Positions 55,241-64,000 of a stretch of DNA of 64,000 bases are shown one piece after another; positions within the stretch are counted from its first letter, which is position 1; each line of letters starts with the position of its first letter. The stretch spans positions 165,728-229,727 of the forward strand of contig NZ_AZGB01000009.1 in assembly GCF_001435235.1 (NCBI RefSeq), read 5' to 3'. Under the pieces are notes generated by a model, which ran no database searches, was not told the DNA's origin, and saw only the letters and a program-made list of their open reading frames with translations. A program made the position numbers and the translations under genes. This DNA is from Liquorilactobacillus ghanensis DSM 18630 (lineage in GTDB: Bacteria; Bacillota; Bacilli; Lactobacillales; Lactobacillaceae).

Positions 55241-56920
55241 TCAATTAGTTTGACTTGTTTGATAAACATTATAATCAGCCCCGCCGATATTTACAGTTTT
55301 GACAAATTGATACTGCTTAGATACATTAATGTATTGCGGTAATAAACTTTGTTCTATTAAAATTAAAGATTTCTTTGCAAACTTAGTTACTGGCATAATT
55401 TTTTGATAATTCAAAAACTTTTCTTTAGGGAAATCAGCCACACGATATGGATTCTCTTTAGTTTTTTGATATTGATATGGTGATGTCGGGACCGGTGAAA
55501 AATCGCGAATGACTAACAGAAATTGGTCCAAATCTGTTGCAAAATAAACCTTCTTGTATTTTTTAGCATTAATATCCATTATGGCTTGACTCGTTGAAAC
55601 ATTCCAACCCGTCCTTAAATATCTAGACTGATTAAAATATTCATGCGTAAAAAATACAAACATACATAAGTAACTTAATAGTATTCCAGACATAATATTT
55701 TTGTTCTCACCCTTAATTGTTTCTATTATTCCAATCCCAATTATCAGTAAAACCGGAAAGTGCAAAAACATTAAATGATTAAAATTAGGAATTACTAAAA
55801 GTAAAGTTGGAATTGAAGAAATAAATAAGAAAAAGACTAAATAGTCTATTACAGCTCTTCTCTTTAAAATACTTAGTAAGCCTATTATGAAAAATGGCAA
55901 AACAAATAAGTAATATGCGCCAAAACCTTGTATGCTGTTCCAGGGAAGATTATCACTACCTACTAACATTATTTTTACAAAACTCTTAATATTTATGAAA
56001 ATATGAAGCAGAGTTTGATGATGAAAATCAATAAAAGAATCATTTACCCTTCCAAGTGGTAATTTTGGAGATGTCCAAAATAAAATTTTCACTGTATGAT
56101 TAAGCGATTTGATATTACTCCGAACTGCAAAAATCAAAATCGGTAATATTTCAATTAAAGAACAAGCAGCCGTGATAATGACTTGTTTCCAATTGATTAG
56201 TTTCTTTTTTAAAAATAATATATAGATTAATGGAAAAATAAAAGGTAAATATAGCCAAGCAACATTATATGCATAGGCTGTCAATGCGAGCATTAAAAAA
56301 CCTAATAAATAAAAAATTGACTGAAACAATTCATGCGATTTTCTAGTTGTTCCTAAAAGGATAAAACTTACTCCAATAATTAAAGGAAATGGTGAAATAT
56401 TGCAATCCATTCCCCAACGTGAAGTCGTCAGCAACCATGGTGAAGAAGCAATCACCAAAATCAGAAACATCACATTTTTAGGTTCATTAAATATTTTTGA
56501 AAAAGTAAAGAATAACAACAACAATGTCAAACTGCTAACGATAACAATTGGCATTCTAAAAATAAATAGATGATATCCAAATATCCCCAAGAATGGTCTT
56601 GCAAGCAGTGAATACAAAATTGACTGTCCCTGACCTACATAAGATTGTAAGTATACCGGGTTGTGAATCAGATTACTATCAACCCCGTATTTAGCTAATG
56701 ACCAAGAATCGTACATTCCATGCGACTCATCTAGAAAAACGGCTGGCATATTCTGTAATTGGTATAACAGAAAGGCACAGAATATTTCCAAAATAATAAA
56801 TATAGCCACAATAAAACGCAAATTCTGCTCTTTCTTTTTTCTTTGATAGTATTTATGACAAATAATAAAATTTAAGCCTGAAAAAATAAAAAAATAAACC
56901 AATCTAAGATAAATATACAT
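55241..56920 (-). CDS. GT-C-fold membrane glycosyltransferase-like protein
   Basis: A 559-residue protein with about 12 hydrophobic segments and a C-terminal extracytoplasmic part (about 435-559). The first outer loop carries an acidic motif, FLDESHGMYDSWSLAKYG (about 62-79), the position and style of the catalytic Asp/Glu of ArnT/PMT-type (GT39/GT83) transferases using polyprenyl-linked sugars. The acceptor could be a wall polymer or protein. No polysaccharide cluster surrounds it. The start at 56920 has no strong ribosome site, so it is approximate. Confidence 0.65.
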   Translation of the reverse strand: MYIYLRLVYFFIFSGLNFIICHKYYQRKKKEQNLRFIVAIFIILEIFCAFLLYQLQNMPAVFLDESHGMYDSWSLAKYGVDSNLIHNPVYLQSYVGQGQSILYSLLARPFLGIFGYHLFIFRMPIVIVSSLTLLLLFFTFSKIFNEPKNVMFLILVIASSPWLLTTSRWGMDCNISPFPLIIGVSFILLGTTRKSHELFQSIFYLLGFLMLALTAYAYNVAWLYLPFIFPLIYILFLKKKLINWKQVIITAACSLIEILPILIFAVRSNIKSLNHTVKILFWTSPKLPLGRVNDSFIDFHHQTLLHIFINIKSFVKIMLVGSDNLPWNSIQGFGAYYLFVLPFFIIGLLSILKRRAVIDYLVFFLFISSIPTLLLVIPNFNHLMFLHFPVLLIIGIGIIETIKGENKNIMSGILLSYLCMFVFFTHEYFNQSRYLRTGWNVSTSQAIMDINAKKYKKVYFATDLDQFLLVIRDFSPVPTSPYQYQKTKENPYRVADFPKEKFLNYQKIMPVTKFAKKSLILIEQSLLPQYINVSKQYQFVKTVNIGGADYNVYQTSQTN

Positions 56921-57184
56921 TTTTCTTCTTACCCTTCATATCAATGTTACTTTAAACCCATTCCTACTAATTTATATTATCACAAAAAATGCAAGCTTTT
57001 CTAACTATAAATTATTAAATGACAGAAACTTCAGTATACTTTTTTCACCCCATTTTCTGCCCGCTAAATCTTGGAAATCTTGCCCCAAAAATGCCAACTA
57101 AGTTTTTTCATTTGCCAACAATTGCCAGTTTAAAGTTACAGTAAGTAACAAAAAGTCATCCTAGCAACCAATCACAGCGCACAA
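56921..57184. other. Intergenic gap
   Basis: This AT-rich stretch between the GT-C-like gene and the gpmA terminator shows no frame with a ribosome site, no repeat and no clear RNA structure. It should contain the promoter of the GT-C-like gene on the minus strand, but no convincing boxes were found. Confidence 0.3.
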
Positions 57185-57223
57185 AAATAGCCTCGGTTTC
57201 CTTCAAAGAAACCGGAGCTATTT
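57185..57223 (-). terminator. Terminator of gpmA
   Basis: AAATAGC--CGGTTTC pairs with GAAACCG--GCTATTT around a 7-base loop, followed on the minus strand by TTTTTGTG. Confidence 0.9.
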
Positions 57224-57242
57224 ACTGTTATATCAGCTTTGA

Positions 57243-57929
57243 TTAAAGCTTTGTTTTGTTAACGATATTTAATTTTTCGTCCAAATCGTAAACAACTGGC
57301 TGACCAGTAGCCATTTCAACACCCATGATGTCTGCATCAGAAATACCTTCGATGTACTTGGTCAAAGCACGTAATGAGTTACCATGTGCTGCGATAATAA
57401 CGTTCTTGCCGTCTAATAATTTAGGAGCAATTTCGTCTTCCCAGAATGGGATAACACGTTCCAAAGTAACTTTTAAGTTCTCGCCACCAGGAATAGCACG
57501 TGGATCAAGATCAGCGTAACGACGATCTTGTGCTGCTGAACCTTCATCATCAGCACTCAATAATGGTGGTAAAACATCATATGAACGACGCCAAATATGA
57601 ACTTGTTCATCGCCATACTTTTCAGCAGCTTTAGCCTTGTTCTTGCCCTGTAATGCACCATAATGACGTTCGTTCAAGCGCCATGTCTTAGTTTCAGGAA
57701 TCCAAAGCTGACCGGATTCTTCCAATGCATAATGTAAAGTTTTGATAGCACGAGTTAATACAGATGTATAAGCTTGATCAAACTGCAGACCTGCTTCTTT
57801 AATTTTATGGCCTGCTTCCTTAGCTTCTTCAACACCTTTTTCACTTAGATCAACGTCGACCCAACCGGTGAAAAGGTTCTTCAAATTCCATTCACTTTGT
57901 CCGTGACGAATAAATACTAATTTTGTCAT
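57243..57929 (-). CDS. gpmA: 2,3-bisphosphoglycerate-dependent phosphoglycerate mutase
   Basis: A 228-residue glycolytic enzyme interconverting 3- and 2-phosphoglycerate. The phospho-histidine motif [10 protein letters not shown] (about 5-14), [27 protein letters not shown] (about 84-98) and the second histidine in [12 protein letters not shown] (about 178-189) are all present. The length is the family norm. It is a single gene with a strong terminator. Codon choice looks more optimised than in neighbours, as expected for a highly expressed core gene. Confidence 0.97.
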   Translation of the reverse strand: MTKLVFIRHGQSEWNLKNLFTGWVDVDLSEKGVEEAKEAGHKIKEAGLQFDQAYTSVLTRAIKTLHYALEESGQLWIPETKTWRLNERHYGALQGKNKAKAAEKYGDEQVHIWRRSYDVLPPLLSADDEGSAAQDRRYADLDPRAIPGGENLKVTLERVIPFWEDEIAPKLLDGKNVIIAAHGNSLRALTKYIEGISDADIMGVEMATGQPVVYDLDEKLNIVNKTKL

Positions 57930-58035
57930 AGCTAGCGAAAACCTCTTTCATTATTTATTTGTTTACATTTCATATTTTACAATGAATTTCTGAAAATTGA
58001 TAGTGCCAACCGCCTGCAACATGTGAAAAAAATCA

Positions 58036-59217
58036 TTACTTTTTAATAACTGATTTCAAGCGTTTAACTGCCAGTTCAATATTAGCCGGTGTTGTTGCCA
58101 AATTGATCCGCACAAAACCATCCCCGCCTTGACCGAACCATTTGCCGAAATCAACAGCTAATTTAGCATCATTTTTCATAACTCTTTCCAAATCAGTAGG
58201 CGGAATCACCTGACTAAGATCTATCCAAGCTAAATATGTTCCTTCTAATTCAAAAATCTCAATTGCCGGATTCTCAGCCGCCAAATGTGTCTTCAAATAA
58301 GTAAAGTTCTGCTTGATAAGCGCCAACATTCCGCTTAACCATTCTGCTCCATTCTCATAAGCTGCTTTAGCTGCTACCTGCCCCATTAAGCTTCCTGCCG
58401 GAGACTTGAGCCGTTGAATATAATTATCATAGCGTGTACGTATCTGCGGATTAGGAATAATTAAATGATTATTTTGCAAAGCTGCTAAATTGAAAGTTTT
58501 TGAAGCCGAATCAACCATTACCATATTGTCACGGTACAAGCCATTGTCAATTGATAATGCCGAAACAAAGGGCCGTTGTCCAACAATCAAGTCATGATGA
58601 ATCTCATCGGAAATAAACAAGACTTTATTTTCACGACAAATTTTTAATAATTTGGTCAACTCCGCCTCACTCCAGACCCGACCAACTGGATTGTGTGGTG
58701 AACAGTTAATCAATAATTTAACGTGCTGTTGTTTAATTTTCTGTTCGATATCAGTAAAATCCATTTCATAATGATGATCAGCCCGTTTTAATTGTGAAAC
58801 TACTAATTTCCGCTGATTATTTTCAATAACCTGCATAAAAGGATAATAGACGGGCTGCAAAACCATCACAGCTTCTTGCGGTTCCGTTAAAACATTGATC
58901 AACGTGCTTAAAGATTGAACAACACCGGTTCCAAAACGCATCCATTCAGGATGAATTTCAGTTTGGTAGCGCTGCTGCTGCCAATTAATATATGCTTGCT
59001 GATAACCACTGACCACTTGCGAATAGCCATAAACACCATGTGCAATTCGAGCTTGTAAAGCCTGGGTCACTGCTTCAGGAACCTTAAATTCAGTATCAGC
59101 CACCCACAATGGCAGCAGATCAGTACTGCCGAATTCATTTTGTAAGCCATCCCATTTGAAACAATCTGTGTTATGCCGATCAACAGCATAACGTTCCACA
59201 AAATCTTTTACCTTCAC
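58036..59217 (-). CDS. patB: MalY/PatB-type PLP-dependent C-S lyase
   Basis: A 393-residue fold-type I PLP enzyme of the MalY/PatB group, usually cystathionine beta-lyase or a general C-S lyase. LPLWVADTEFKVP (about 35-47) and VYGYSQV near the N-terminus, NCSPHNPVGRVW (about 171-182), SDEIHHDLIV and the PLP-lysine loop SASKTFNLAALQ (about 237-248) fit. It could also act as an aminotransferase. AGTGAAGG precedes the ATG. Its start overlaps the stop of the AI-2E family gene by 4 bases, so the two are cotranscribed. Confidence 0.88.
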   Translation of the reverse strand: MKVKDFVERYAVDRHNTDCFKWDGLQNEFGSTDLLPLWVADTEFKVPEAVTQALQARIAHGVYGYSQVVSGYQQAYINWQQQRYQTEIHPEWMRFGTGVVQSLSTLINVLTEPQEAVMVLQPVYYPFMQVIENNQRKLVVSQLKRADHHYEMDFTDIEQKIKQQHVKLLINCSPHNPVGRVWSEAELTKLLKICRENKVLFISDEIHHDLIVGQRPFVSALSIDNGLYRDNMVMVDSASKTFNLAALQNNHLIIPNPQIRTRYDNYIQRLKSPAGSLMGQVAAKAAYENGAEWLSGMLALIKQNFTYLKTHLAAENPAIEIFELEGTYLAWIDLSQVIPPTDLERVMKNDAKLAVDFGKWFGQGGDGFVRINLATTPANIELAVKRLKSVIKK

Positions 59218-60284
59218 TTCGTTTTCTCCTCCTTAGGTTTCTTATAACGCTGTAAGCGGCTGAGATATGCTTTTGTCACTCGAATCGGTTTGACCCCTAG
59301 GATATCCAACAAGAAAGTAAAAATCGGAATTCCGACAATTAAGCCCCACATACCAAATAAATGTTCTGCGACAAATAAAACTACAAATGTATAAAAAATC
59401 GGTAATTCTGTTTTATTAGACATCAGCTTCGGATTCAAAACATACGACTCTAAAATATGGACTACTAACAGCATGATGATAATATATAAAACATACTTTA
59501 CACCACCAACTGAATAACCGATCACACTCATCGGAATTGCCGAAATAATTACTCCAGCCACCGGAATCAAACTCATGATAAAAATCAATACCGACAAACT
59601 GAACAGCTGCGGCATTTGCATTACCGCCAAACAAATCGTTGTAATTGCCGTATTAACAATGGCAATAATAAACTGTGTTTCAATTACAACACCGAAAGTA
59701 TTAACAAATTTATCGGCAAAGTAATAGATGTCTTGGAAAAACCATGCATATGGTCCGCTCAAAAAGCCTTGCGAAAAGCTAGTCATCCGATTATTCTCAA
59801 TGGTAAAGAAAAAGCTGAGAATCAAAGATAACACAAATGTAATTCCCATTGATCCGACCGTCGTTAGATATTTGAGCGCCAATGTCACACCATTCTTCAA
59901 TTGCGCTGCAATATCTGACGTGCTGATGTAGTTACCAACAAACTTAATAACTCCGTTAGCATCAACTGAGGGCTTTTGGTAAAAATCAATCAAGTATTTG
60001 ACCATTGCTTCTGTCTGCTTAAAGATTACTGGAAAGTATATAGTAACCGCTAAGTAAAGAGCAGTTACAACTGCCAAATAAATTAAAATCACACCGGCTA
60101 CCAGCGGTAAATGAATTCTGCGTTTTAAAAGACCAGCTAATTTCAAAACCAAAAAAGTAAAAATAAATGTCAGCAAAATCAAACTCAGTAAACTGCGCAT
60201 TAAATATAAAACCAAGATAACTATCAGCAGTACCACCGTCCGTCGCAGCCGAACATTATTTAAAAACTTTTGCCAAATCCCCAA
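59214..60284 (-). CDS. AI-2E family transporter (UPF0118)
   Basis: A 356-residue membrane protein with about seven to eight helices. The N-terminal pair RRTVVLLIVILVLYLMR and SLILLTFIFTFLVLK, a loop of about 80 residues, and the late motif GLIVGIPIFTFLLDILGV (about 314-331) mark the family. Members export small molecules or ions, and some are Na+/H+ antiporters; AI-2 itself need not be the cargo. GGAAAGGG precedes the ATG. It is the first gene of a unit with patB. Confidence 0.88.
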   Translation of the reverse strand: MGIWQKFLNNVRLRRTVVLLIVILVLYLMRSLLSLILLTFIFTFLVLKLAGLLKRRIHLPLVAGVILIYLAVVTALYLAVTIYFPVIFKQTEAMVKYLIDFYQKPSVDANGVIKFVGNYISTSDIAAQLKNGVTLALKYLTTVGSMGITFVLSLILSFFFTIENNRMTSFSQGFLSGPYAWFFQDIYYFADKFVNTFGVVIETQFIIAIVNTAITTICLAVMQMPQLFSLSVLIFIMSLIPVAGVIISAIPMSVIGYSVGGVKYVLYIIIMLLVVHILESYVLNPKLMSNKTELPIFYTFVVLFVAEHLFGMWGLIVGIPIFTFLLDILGVKPIRVTKAYLSRLQRYKKPKEEKTK

Positions 60285-60504
60285 AAAATCACCCTTTCCT
60301 AATTTAAATCTTGTTCTTATTGTAACAAATTTAAATCCGGATTTACTTATTATTTATAAAAAGCACTTTTCTTGGCTGATTTTAAGTAAAAATAAAGTAT
60401 TACAGCGTTAACTTTCTGACAAATAATTTTTTCAATGACTGTAAACCTTGGCAAAATGTTTTTCAGCATAACCCTTAACTGATTGTAATCAAAAACTCCT
60501 ACCT

Positions 60505-60537
60505 AAACAAAAAGAGTGATTCTGCTAGTTTCACTCT
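60505..60537 (-). terminator. Terminator of fbp
   Basis: AGAGTGA/TCACTCT stem (60513-60519 with 60531-60537) with an 11-base loop, followed on the minus strand by TTTTTG. It lies about 39 bases past the fbp stop. Confidence 0.8.
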
Positions 60538-60575
60538 CACAAAATATTTACATTAAGCCGACCAAAAACTCCAAT

Positions 60576-62498
60576 TCAATCTTTATCATAATCGGCTAGT
60601 AGCTGGTGCAGATGACGAATTTTTTGTTTTAAAGCCGCCCCAGTATCCGTATCAGCAACTGTTTGACGTTTAAGTTCTTGATTAACGACCCGTTTAGTCG
60701 AAATAATATCCGTTCCATTTTTGATCGCATCAGCTTTTGAAGTAAATGGATGGTGTGTAATCAACTGCAGTCCATAGGAGTTATACAGCAGCGTATACCC
60801 ACCGATGCCGGTTGTCGGCTGATAAGCTTTCGAGTATCCGCCATCAATTACAATCATTTTTTTATTAGCCATAATCGGCTGATGACCTTTTTTAACTGGT
60901 GTATGTCCATTAATAATATGGCCTGTTTCGGGATTCAAACCAAATTCTTGCAGCAGTTGTCGACAGAACCATTCTTGATGACGTAATTTGAAATAAGCGT
61001 TTTTTTGTTCCGCATGCGTTTTTTCTTCCTTAACAAAATAACGTGCAAAAGTTGCCATAGCATGTTTACCAAATAACGGCGATAATGGTCCCTGCCATAA
61101 ATACCATGTCCAATCAGTTGCCAAATCATCACGAATTTCTGGATGAGCATAAGCCGTCCGTAATTGCTTTTCAAAGAAATTCAATAACGCTTGTCCAGCA
61201 TAACTTTCGTGCTGGCATTCAAGAGCCTGCAGATTTCCCTTTTCATCAACTGGAATACACCCATGAAATAGCAAATTACCGTTAGCTGTTTCATACATTT
61301 TTCCCTTTTTCATCAAAAACTCCAAATGACGGCGTAATCGGGTAGAACGCCTGAATGAATTCAATAAACCAACTGTTACTGCTTTTTCTTCCGCCGTTAA
61401 TTCAAAAGGATGGGCATGATCAACTGTAGCAAAACAAGTATTTATCAGTGGATACTTTTCTTCACCAATTTTAACTGTGTTATTTTCCCAATCAATTTGG
61501 TCTAATAAACCAACCTCAAAAAGATTCCAATCTGGGTGACGCTGTTTCAATTGTCCTTCAAGCTTGAACTGGATAACTGCTGTTGCCTGCTGCATTTGAG
61601 AAATCAACCGCAACTCACTTTCTTTAGGTCTTTTTTCACCTTTTACCATCCGTGGATAAAAAGCAGCCAAATCTTGATAATTGTGCTCTGCATACATTGA
61701 TAAATGCCGTAAATTAATGCCATAACTGTCTTCAACGATCGACAGATTATTATAGCGCGCGCAAATTCGCAAAAGATTCATCATACATAATGCTGAACCA
61801 GATGCAGCACCGATCCAAATGATATCATGATTTCCCCATTGAATATCAACTGAATGGTAGTTAATTAAACGATCCAAAATCTTATCTGGCTGCGGGCCAC
61901 GATCATAAATATCACCAATCACATGTAAATGATCGACAATTAATCGTTGGATAGTATTGCAGGTTGCAATAATGAATTTATCAGCTTGTCCAAGTTCAAG
62001 TAAGTTCTGCAAAATACGATTATAATAATTACGTTTATCCAGTTGTTGCTGGTCAGTATACAGCAGCTCCTCAGTAATATAAACAAAGCTGGGATCCATC
62101 GCTTTGCGAACCTTAGACCGCGTATACTTAGTGGCTGATACTTTCAATAACTTTATTACCCGGGAAAAGGTGTCCAGATACCACTGATCAAGTTTTTCAC
62201 CGGTCATTTGCTGTTTTTGAAAAGCTAATTTATCAGCTGGATAATAAACCAGGGTTGCAAACTCCTGAATACTTTTAGTAGTTAACTTTCCACCAAAATT
62301 TTCAAGAATCTTTTGCTTGATATTTCCTGACCCGTTGCGCAGAATATGATCGAACGCAGAAAATTCCCCATGCAGATCACTAACAAAATGCTCGGTTGCT
62401 TTGGGTAAATTTAAAATTGCTTCTAAGTTGGTTATTTCAGTGATCACTGCTTGACGAGTAGGAAATTTTTCTTGCAGCAGCTCCTGCGTAAATGACAT
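60576..62498 (-). CDS. fbp: Class III fructose-1,6-bisphosphatase
   Basis: A 640-residue Firmicute-type (Bacillus YydE/Fbp) fructose-1,6-bisphosphatase, a gluconeogenic cytoplasmic enzyme. Metallophosphoesterase motifs: SDLHGEFSAF (about 40-49), IGDIYDRGPQPD (about 198-209), WGNHDIIW (about 220-227) and the late INGHTPVKKG (about 530-539). The length agrees with class III members. The start is ATG 62498 behind AAAGGAGGC; the frame continues 18 codons upstream without a ribosome site. It is a single gene with its own terminator. Confidence 0.95.
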   Translation of the reverse strand: MSFTQELLQEKFPTRQAVITEITNLEAILNLPKATEHFVSDLHGEFSAFDHILRNGSGNIKQKILENFGGKLTTKSIQEFATLVYYPADKLAFQKQQMTGEKLDQWYLDTFSRVIKLLKVSATKYTRSKVRKAMDPSFVYITEELLYTDQQQLDKRNYYNRILQNLLELGQADKFIIATCNTIQRLIVDHLHVIGDIYDRGPQPDKILDRLINYHSVDIQWGNHDIIWIGAASGSALCMMNLLRICARYNNLSIVEDSYGINLRHLSMYAEHNYQDLAAFYPRMVKGEKRPKESELRLISQMQQATAVIQFKLEGQLKQRHPDWNLFEVGLLDQIDWENNTVKIGEEKYPLINTCFATVDHAHPFELTAEEKAVTVGLLNSFRRSTRLRRHLEFLMKKGKMYETANGNLLFHGCIPVDEKGNLQALECQHESYAGQALLNFFEKQLRTAYAHPEIRDDLATDWTWYLWQGPLSPLFGKHAMATFARYFVKEEKTHAEQKNAYFKLRHQEWFCRQLLQEFGLNPETGHIINGHTPVKKGHQPIMANKKMIVIDGGYSKAYQPTTGIGGYTLLYNSYGLQLITHHPFTSKADAIKNGTDIISTKRVVNQELKRQTVADTDTGAALKQKIRHLHQLLADYDKD

Positions 62499-62740
62499 TT
62501 TAAAGCCTCCTTTTTCGAATAACAGCAAATTGGTACAGTAAATAATATACACCTATTACTTAAAATTTCAAATCATAATAAATACGTATTTTCACTTACA
62601 AAACATTGATGTAGCTTAGAAATACCCACAAATAATTAAAAATACTAACTTTCACTTATTTAGTTTTTTCACTTGAAACTAGTAGAAATTAATGATATGG
62701 TATACCTGTTAACACAGAGGAGCTAAAGGAGGATTTACTA

Positions 62741-63046
62741 ATGAATGATATGATGATTGAACGAACAGAGGCGCGGGCTGAAAAAAGCACTGTTTGGCGT
62801 TTGTCCAATAAAGTAAATGGTCATTTTTTGGATGTAGTTTTTGATAAAAACTTGGAGAATCAAATGAAGCGCAAACGCAACTTTTCATTCAATCGTTTTG
62901 AATCAGAGCAATTAAATGAATTGCATAAATTGGTCGAGAGAATTAAGGACAACTATTCATTAGTTTTAGATCAAAATGTAATCGGCTTGGATTATTTACC
63001 ATTGAATGCAGAAGATGCAAAACCATTATTAGCTAAAAAAGACTAG
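62741..63046 (+). CDS. Small conserved-looking hypothetical protein
   Basis: A 101-residue soluble protein with a very good start: AAAGGAGG lies 8 bases before the ATG. The text is charged, with EARAEKSTVWRLSNKVNG near the N-terminus and FNRFESEQLNELHKLVERIK (about 50-69) predicted helical; the C-terminus is LLAKKD. There is no signal peptide, membrane segment or family I recognise. It is a single gene with its own terminator, between the divergent fbp and convergent lacD. Good translation signals make it likely to be real. Confidence 0.75.
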   Translation: MNDMMIERTEARAEKSTVWRLSNKVNGHFLDVVFDKNLENQMKRKRNFSFNRFESEQLNELHKLVERIKDNYSLVLDQNVIGLDYLPLNAEDAKPLLAKKD

Positions 63047-63110
63047 TCTACCGTTTAAAAATAAAAATCTGAAATATACCTACCTATGGTAATCAGTCAT
63101 ACAGATTGAA

Positions 63111-63158
63111 AATACCAAGTTGTAAAATCTTCAGGATTTTGCGGCTTGGTATTTTTTG
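63111..63158 (+). terminator. Terminator of the 101-residue gene
   Basis: AATACCAAG...AAAATC pairs with GGATTTT...CTTGGTATT, followed by TTTTGG on the plus strand. Confidence 0.9.
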
Positions 63159-63203
63159 GTTTACTTTAATGAAATCACATTATAAAAAATTAACTTCAAA
63201 TAA

Positions 63204-63236
63204 AATTAGTGCAAGAAAGTTTTTCTCGCACTAATT
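63204..63236 (-). terminator. Terminator of lacD
   Basis: ATTAGTGCaAGAAA and TTTCTcGCACTAAT form the stem; on the minus strand it is followed by TTTTATTTG. It lies 27 bases past the lacD stop. Confidence 0.85.
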
Positions 63237-63262
63237 CTTAACACTACTTAAAATATATCAGC

Positions 63263-64000
63263 TTATTTTTCAAATAAAGAATTTGCGGTAGTCTTCAAAA
63301 TAGTATTTAATTCTTCTATATTCTTCCGACCTTGATCATCCAACCATTGCTTGCCAGCTTCTTTGCCTTCTTTGGCAAACGGTTCGATCGCTCCACGCCA
63401 TGTTGCCCGACCACAAAGTACTCCATTAAAAGTCGAACCAGTTGTAGCTGCAAATTTCAGTGTTTCCTGGAAAAGCTGGGCACTGACCCCGGCACTTAAG
63501 AAAATAAATGGTACATTATTTGTTGCTGCAGTTTGTTCTTTAAAGTAGGCTGTAGCTTCTTCTTTAGTATAAACGGCAGTATTTTCTCCGTTATATCCGG
63601 CTACATAAGCCATATTAACCGGAACTTCAACCTTCAAGACATCTACCAGATAACGATCCTTGGCAAATTCTTTAATCATCTCATTAACTTTATGCGGTTT
63701 TACTTTGGCATATTCTTTACTCTTCGTGTCAGCAATTTTGGCATCATAAGACATCAACTCCAAGAAAAATGGTAAGCCGGCAGCTGCACTTTCAGCTCCA
63801 ACCCGTTCAACAAAGGCTTGTTTCTTGCGATTGATTTCTTCTGGTTCATCCACATCGTAGTAAAGCATGAATTTAACTGCATCTGCCCCAGCTTCTTTTA
63901 ACTTCAAGGCTGACCAATCCGCTAACAAATCCGGCATCCGTCCTGGTGAGGTAGTATCGTAACCGGTCTTTTCATAGGCAATCAGTAACCCGGCATTAGC
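63263..64000 (-). CDS. lacD: Tagatose-1,6-bisphosphate aldolase (LacD type), 5' part missing
   Basis: The last 245 codons of a class I tagatose-1,6-bisphosphate aldolase, cut by the right window edge. The visible part starts [15 protein letters not shown] and continues [17 protein letters not shown], with a Schiff-base lysine region in [15 protein letters not shown] and a late [15 protein letters not shown] (about 167-181 of the visible part). The enzyme splits tagatose-1,6-bisphosphate to DHAP and glyceraldehyde-3-phosphate in the cytoplasm and many LacD enzymes also accept fructose-1,6-bisphosphate. No other tagatose-pathway gene lies in the window. The full enzyme should be about 325-335 residues. 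Confidence 0.93.
   Translation of the reverse strand, partial: ANAGLLIAYEKTGYDTTSPGRMPDLLADWSALKLKEAGADAVKFMLYYDVDEPEEINRKKQAFVERVGAESAAAGLPFFLELMSYDAKIADTKSKEYAKVKPHKVNEMIKEFAKDRYLVDVLKVEVPVNMAYVAGYNGENTAVYTKEEATAYFKEQTAATNNVPFIFLSAGVSAQLFQETLKFAATTGSTFNGVLCGRATWRGAIEPFAKEGKEAGKQWLDDQGRKNIEELNTILKTTANSLFEK

Overview
The window is low-GC DNA from a Lactobacillaceae-type Firmicute. Support comes from AAGGAGG-type ribosome binding sites, short U-tailed terminators, and a gene set typical of lactobacilli: lactate oxidase, PepI-type proline iminopeptidase, class III fructose-bisphosphatase, 2,3-BPG-dependent phosphoglycerate mutase and LacD aldolase. The genus and species cannot be fixed from sequence reading alone. 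Both ends are cut inside genes: a DUF488 gene on the left and a LacD-type aldolase on the right. No rRNA or tRNA gene was seen.

1-9.2 kb is mostly housekeeping and redox: DUF488 protein, uracil-DNA glycosylase family protein, lactate oxidase, a lone EAL protein, an NADH-oxidase homologue that lacks the redox cysteine, a 48-residue membrane protein, a GH13 alpha-glucosidase, an aminotransferase and a CHAD protein.

9.2-23 kb is an accessory histidine/urocanate degradation (hut) island. One minus-strand operon runs from a HutH-like lyase through an ABC amino-acid importer, an M20 amidohydrolase, HutF, HutU and HutI. A strong terminator follows, then HutD, an RpiR-type regulator and an APC permease. 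HutI yields formiminoglutamate, HutF yields N-formylglutamate, and the M20 enzyme is the natural candidate for the missing deformylase. The HutH homologue lacks the Ala-Ser-Gly triad that makes the catalytic MIO group.

25.4-30.2 kb is a fucoside-type sugar locus. A mannose-class PTS (fused IIAB, IIC and a IID split by a frameshift) is divergent from a GH29 alpha-L-fucosidase and a GntR regulator, with the same palindrome at both promoters. 30.3-31.8 kb holds the wreck of a type I-B CRISPR-Cas locus: the start of cas6 joined to the end of cas2, a leader-like stretch and three decayed repeats, with a 2H phosphoesterase gene among the repeats.

31.9-41.4 kb couples two GH3 glycosidases (one membrane-anchored with swapped domain order) with a GT2 glycosyltransferase and a GtrA-like membrane protein, divergent from a LytTR/GHKL two-component system. 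41.6-50.1 kb is a cytoplasmic glycan-degradation cluster: a GH59 galactosylceramidase homologue, a DUF2264 protein, a GH2 beta-glucuronidase and a LacI regulator. It has cre-like sites and the eroded remains of a second GH2 gene, but no transporter.

50.2-53.5 kb is a decay zone with two transposase remnants and a broken copy of the phosphoesterase found at 24.5 kb. 53.7-64 kb returns to core genes: tautomerase, PepI, a GT-C membrane protein, gpmA, a MalY/PatB-type lyase, an AI-2E family exporter, fbp and lacD.
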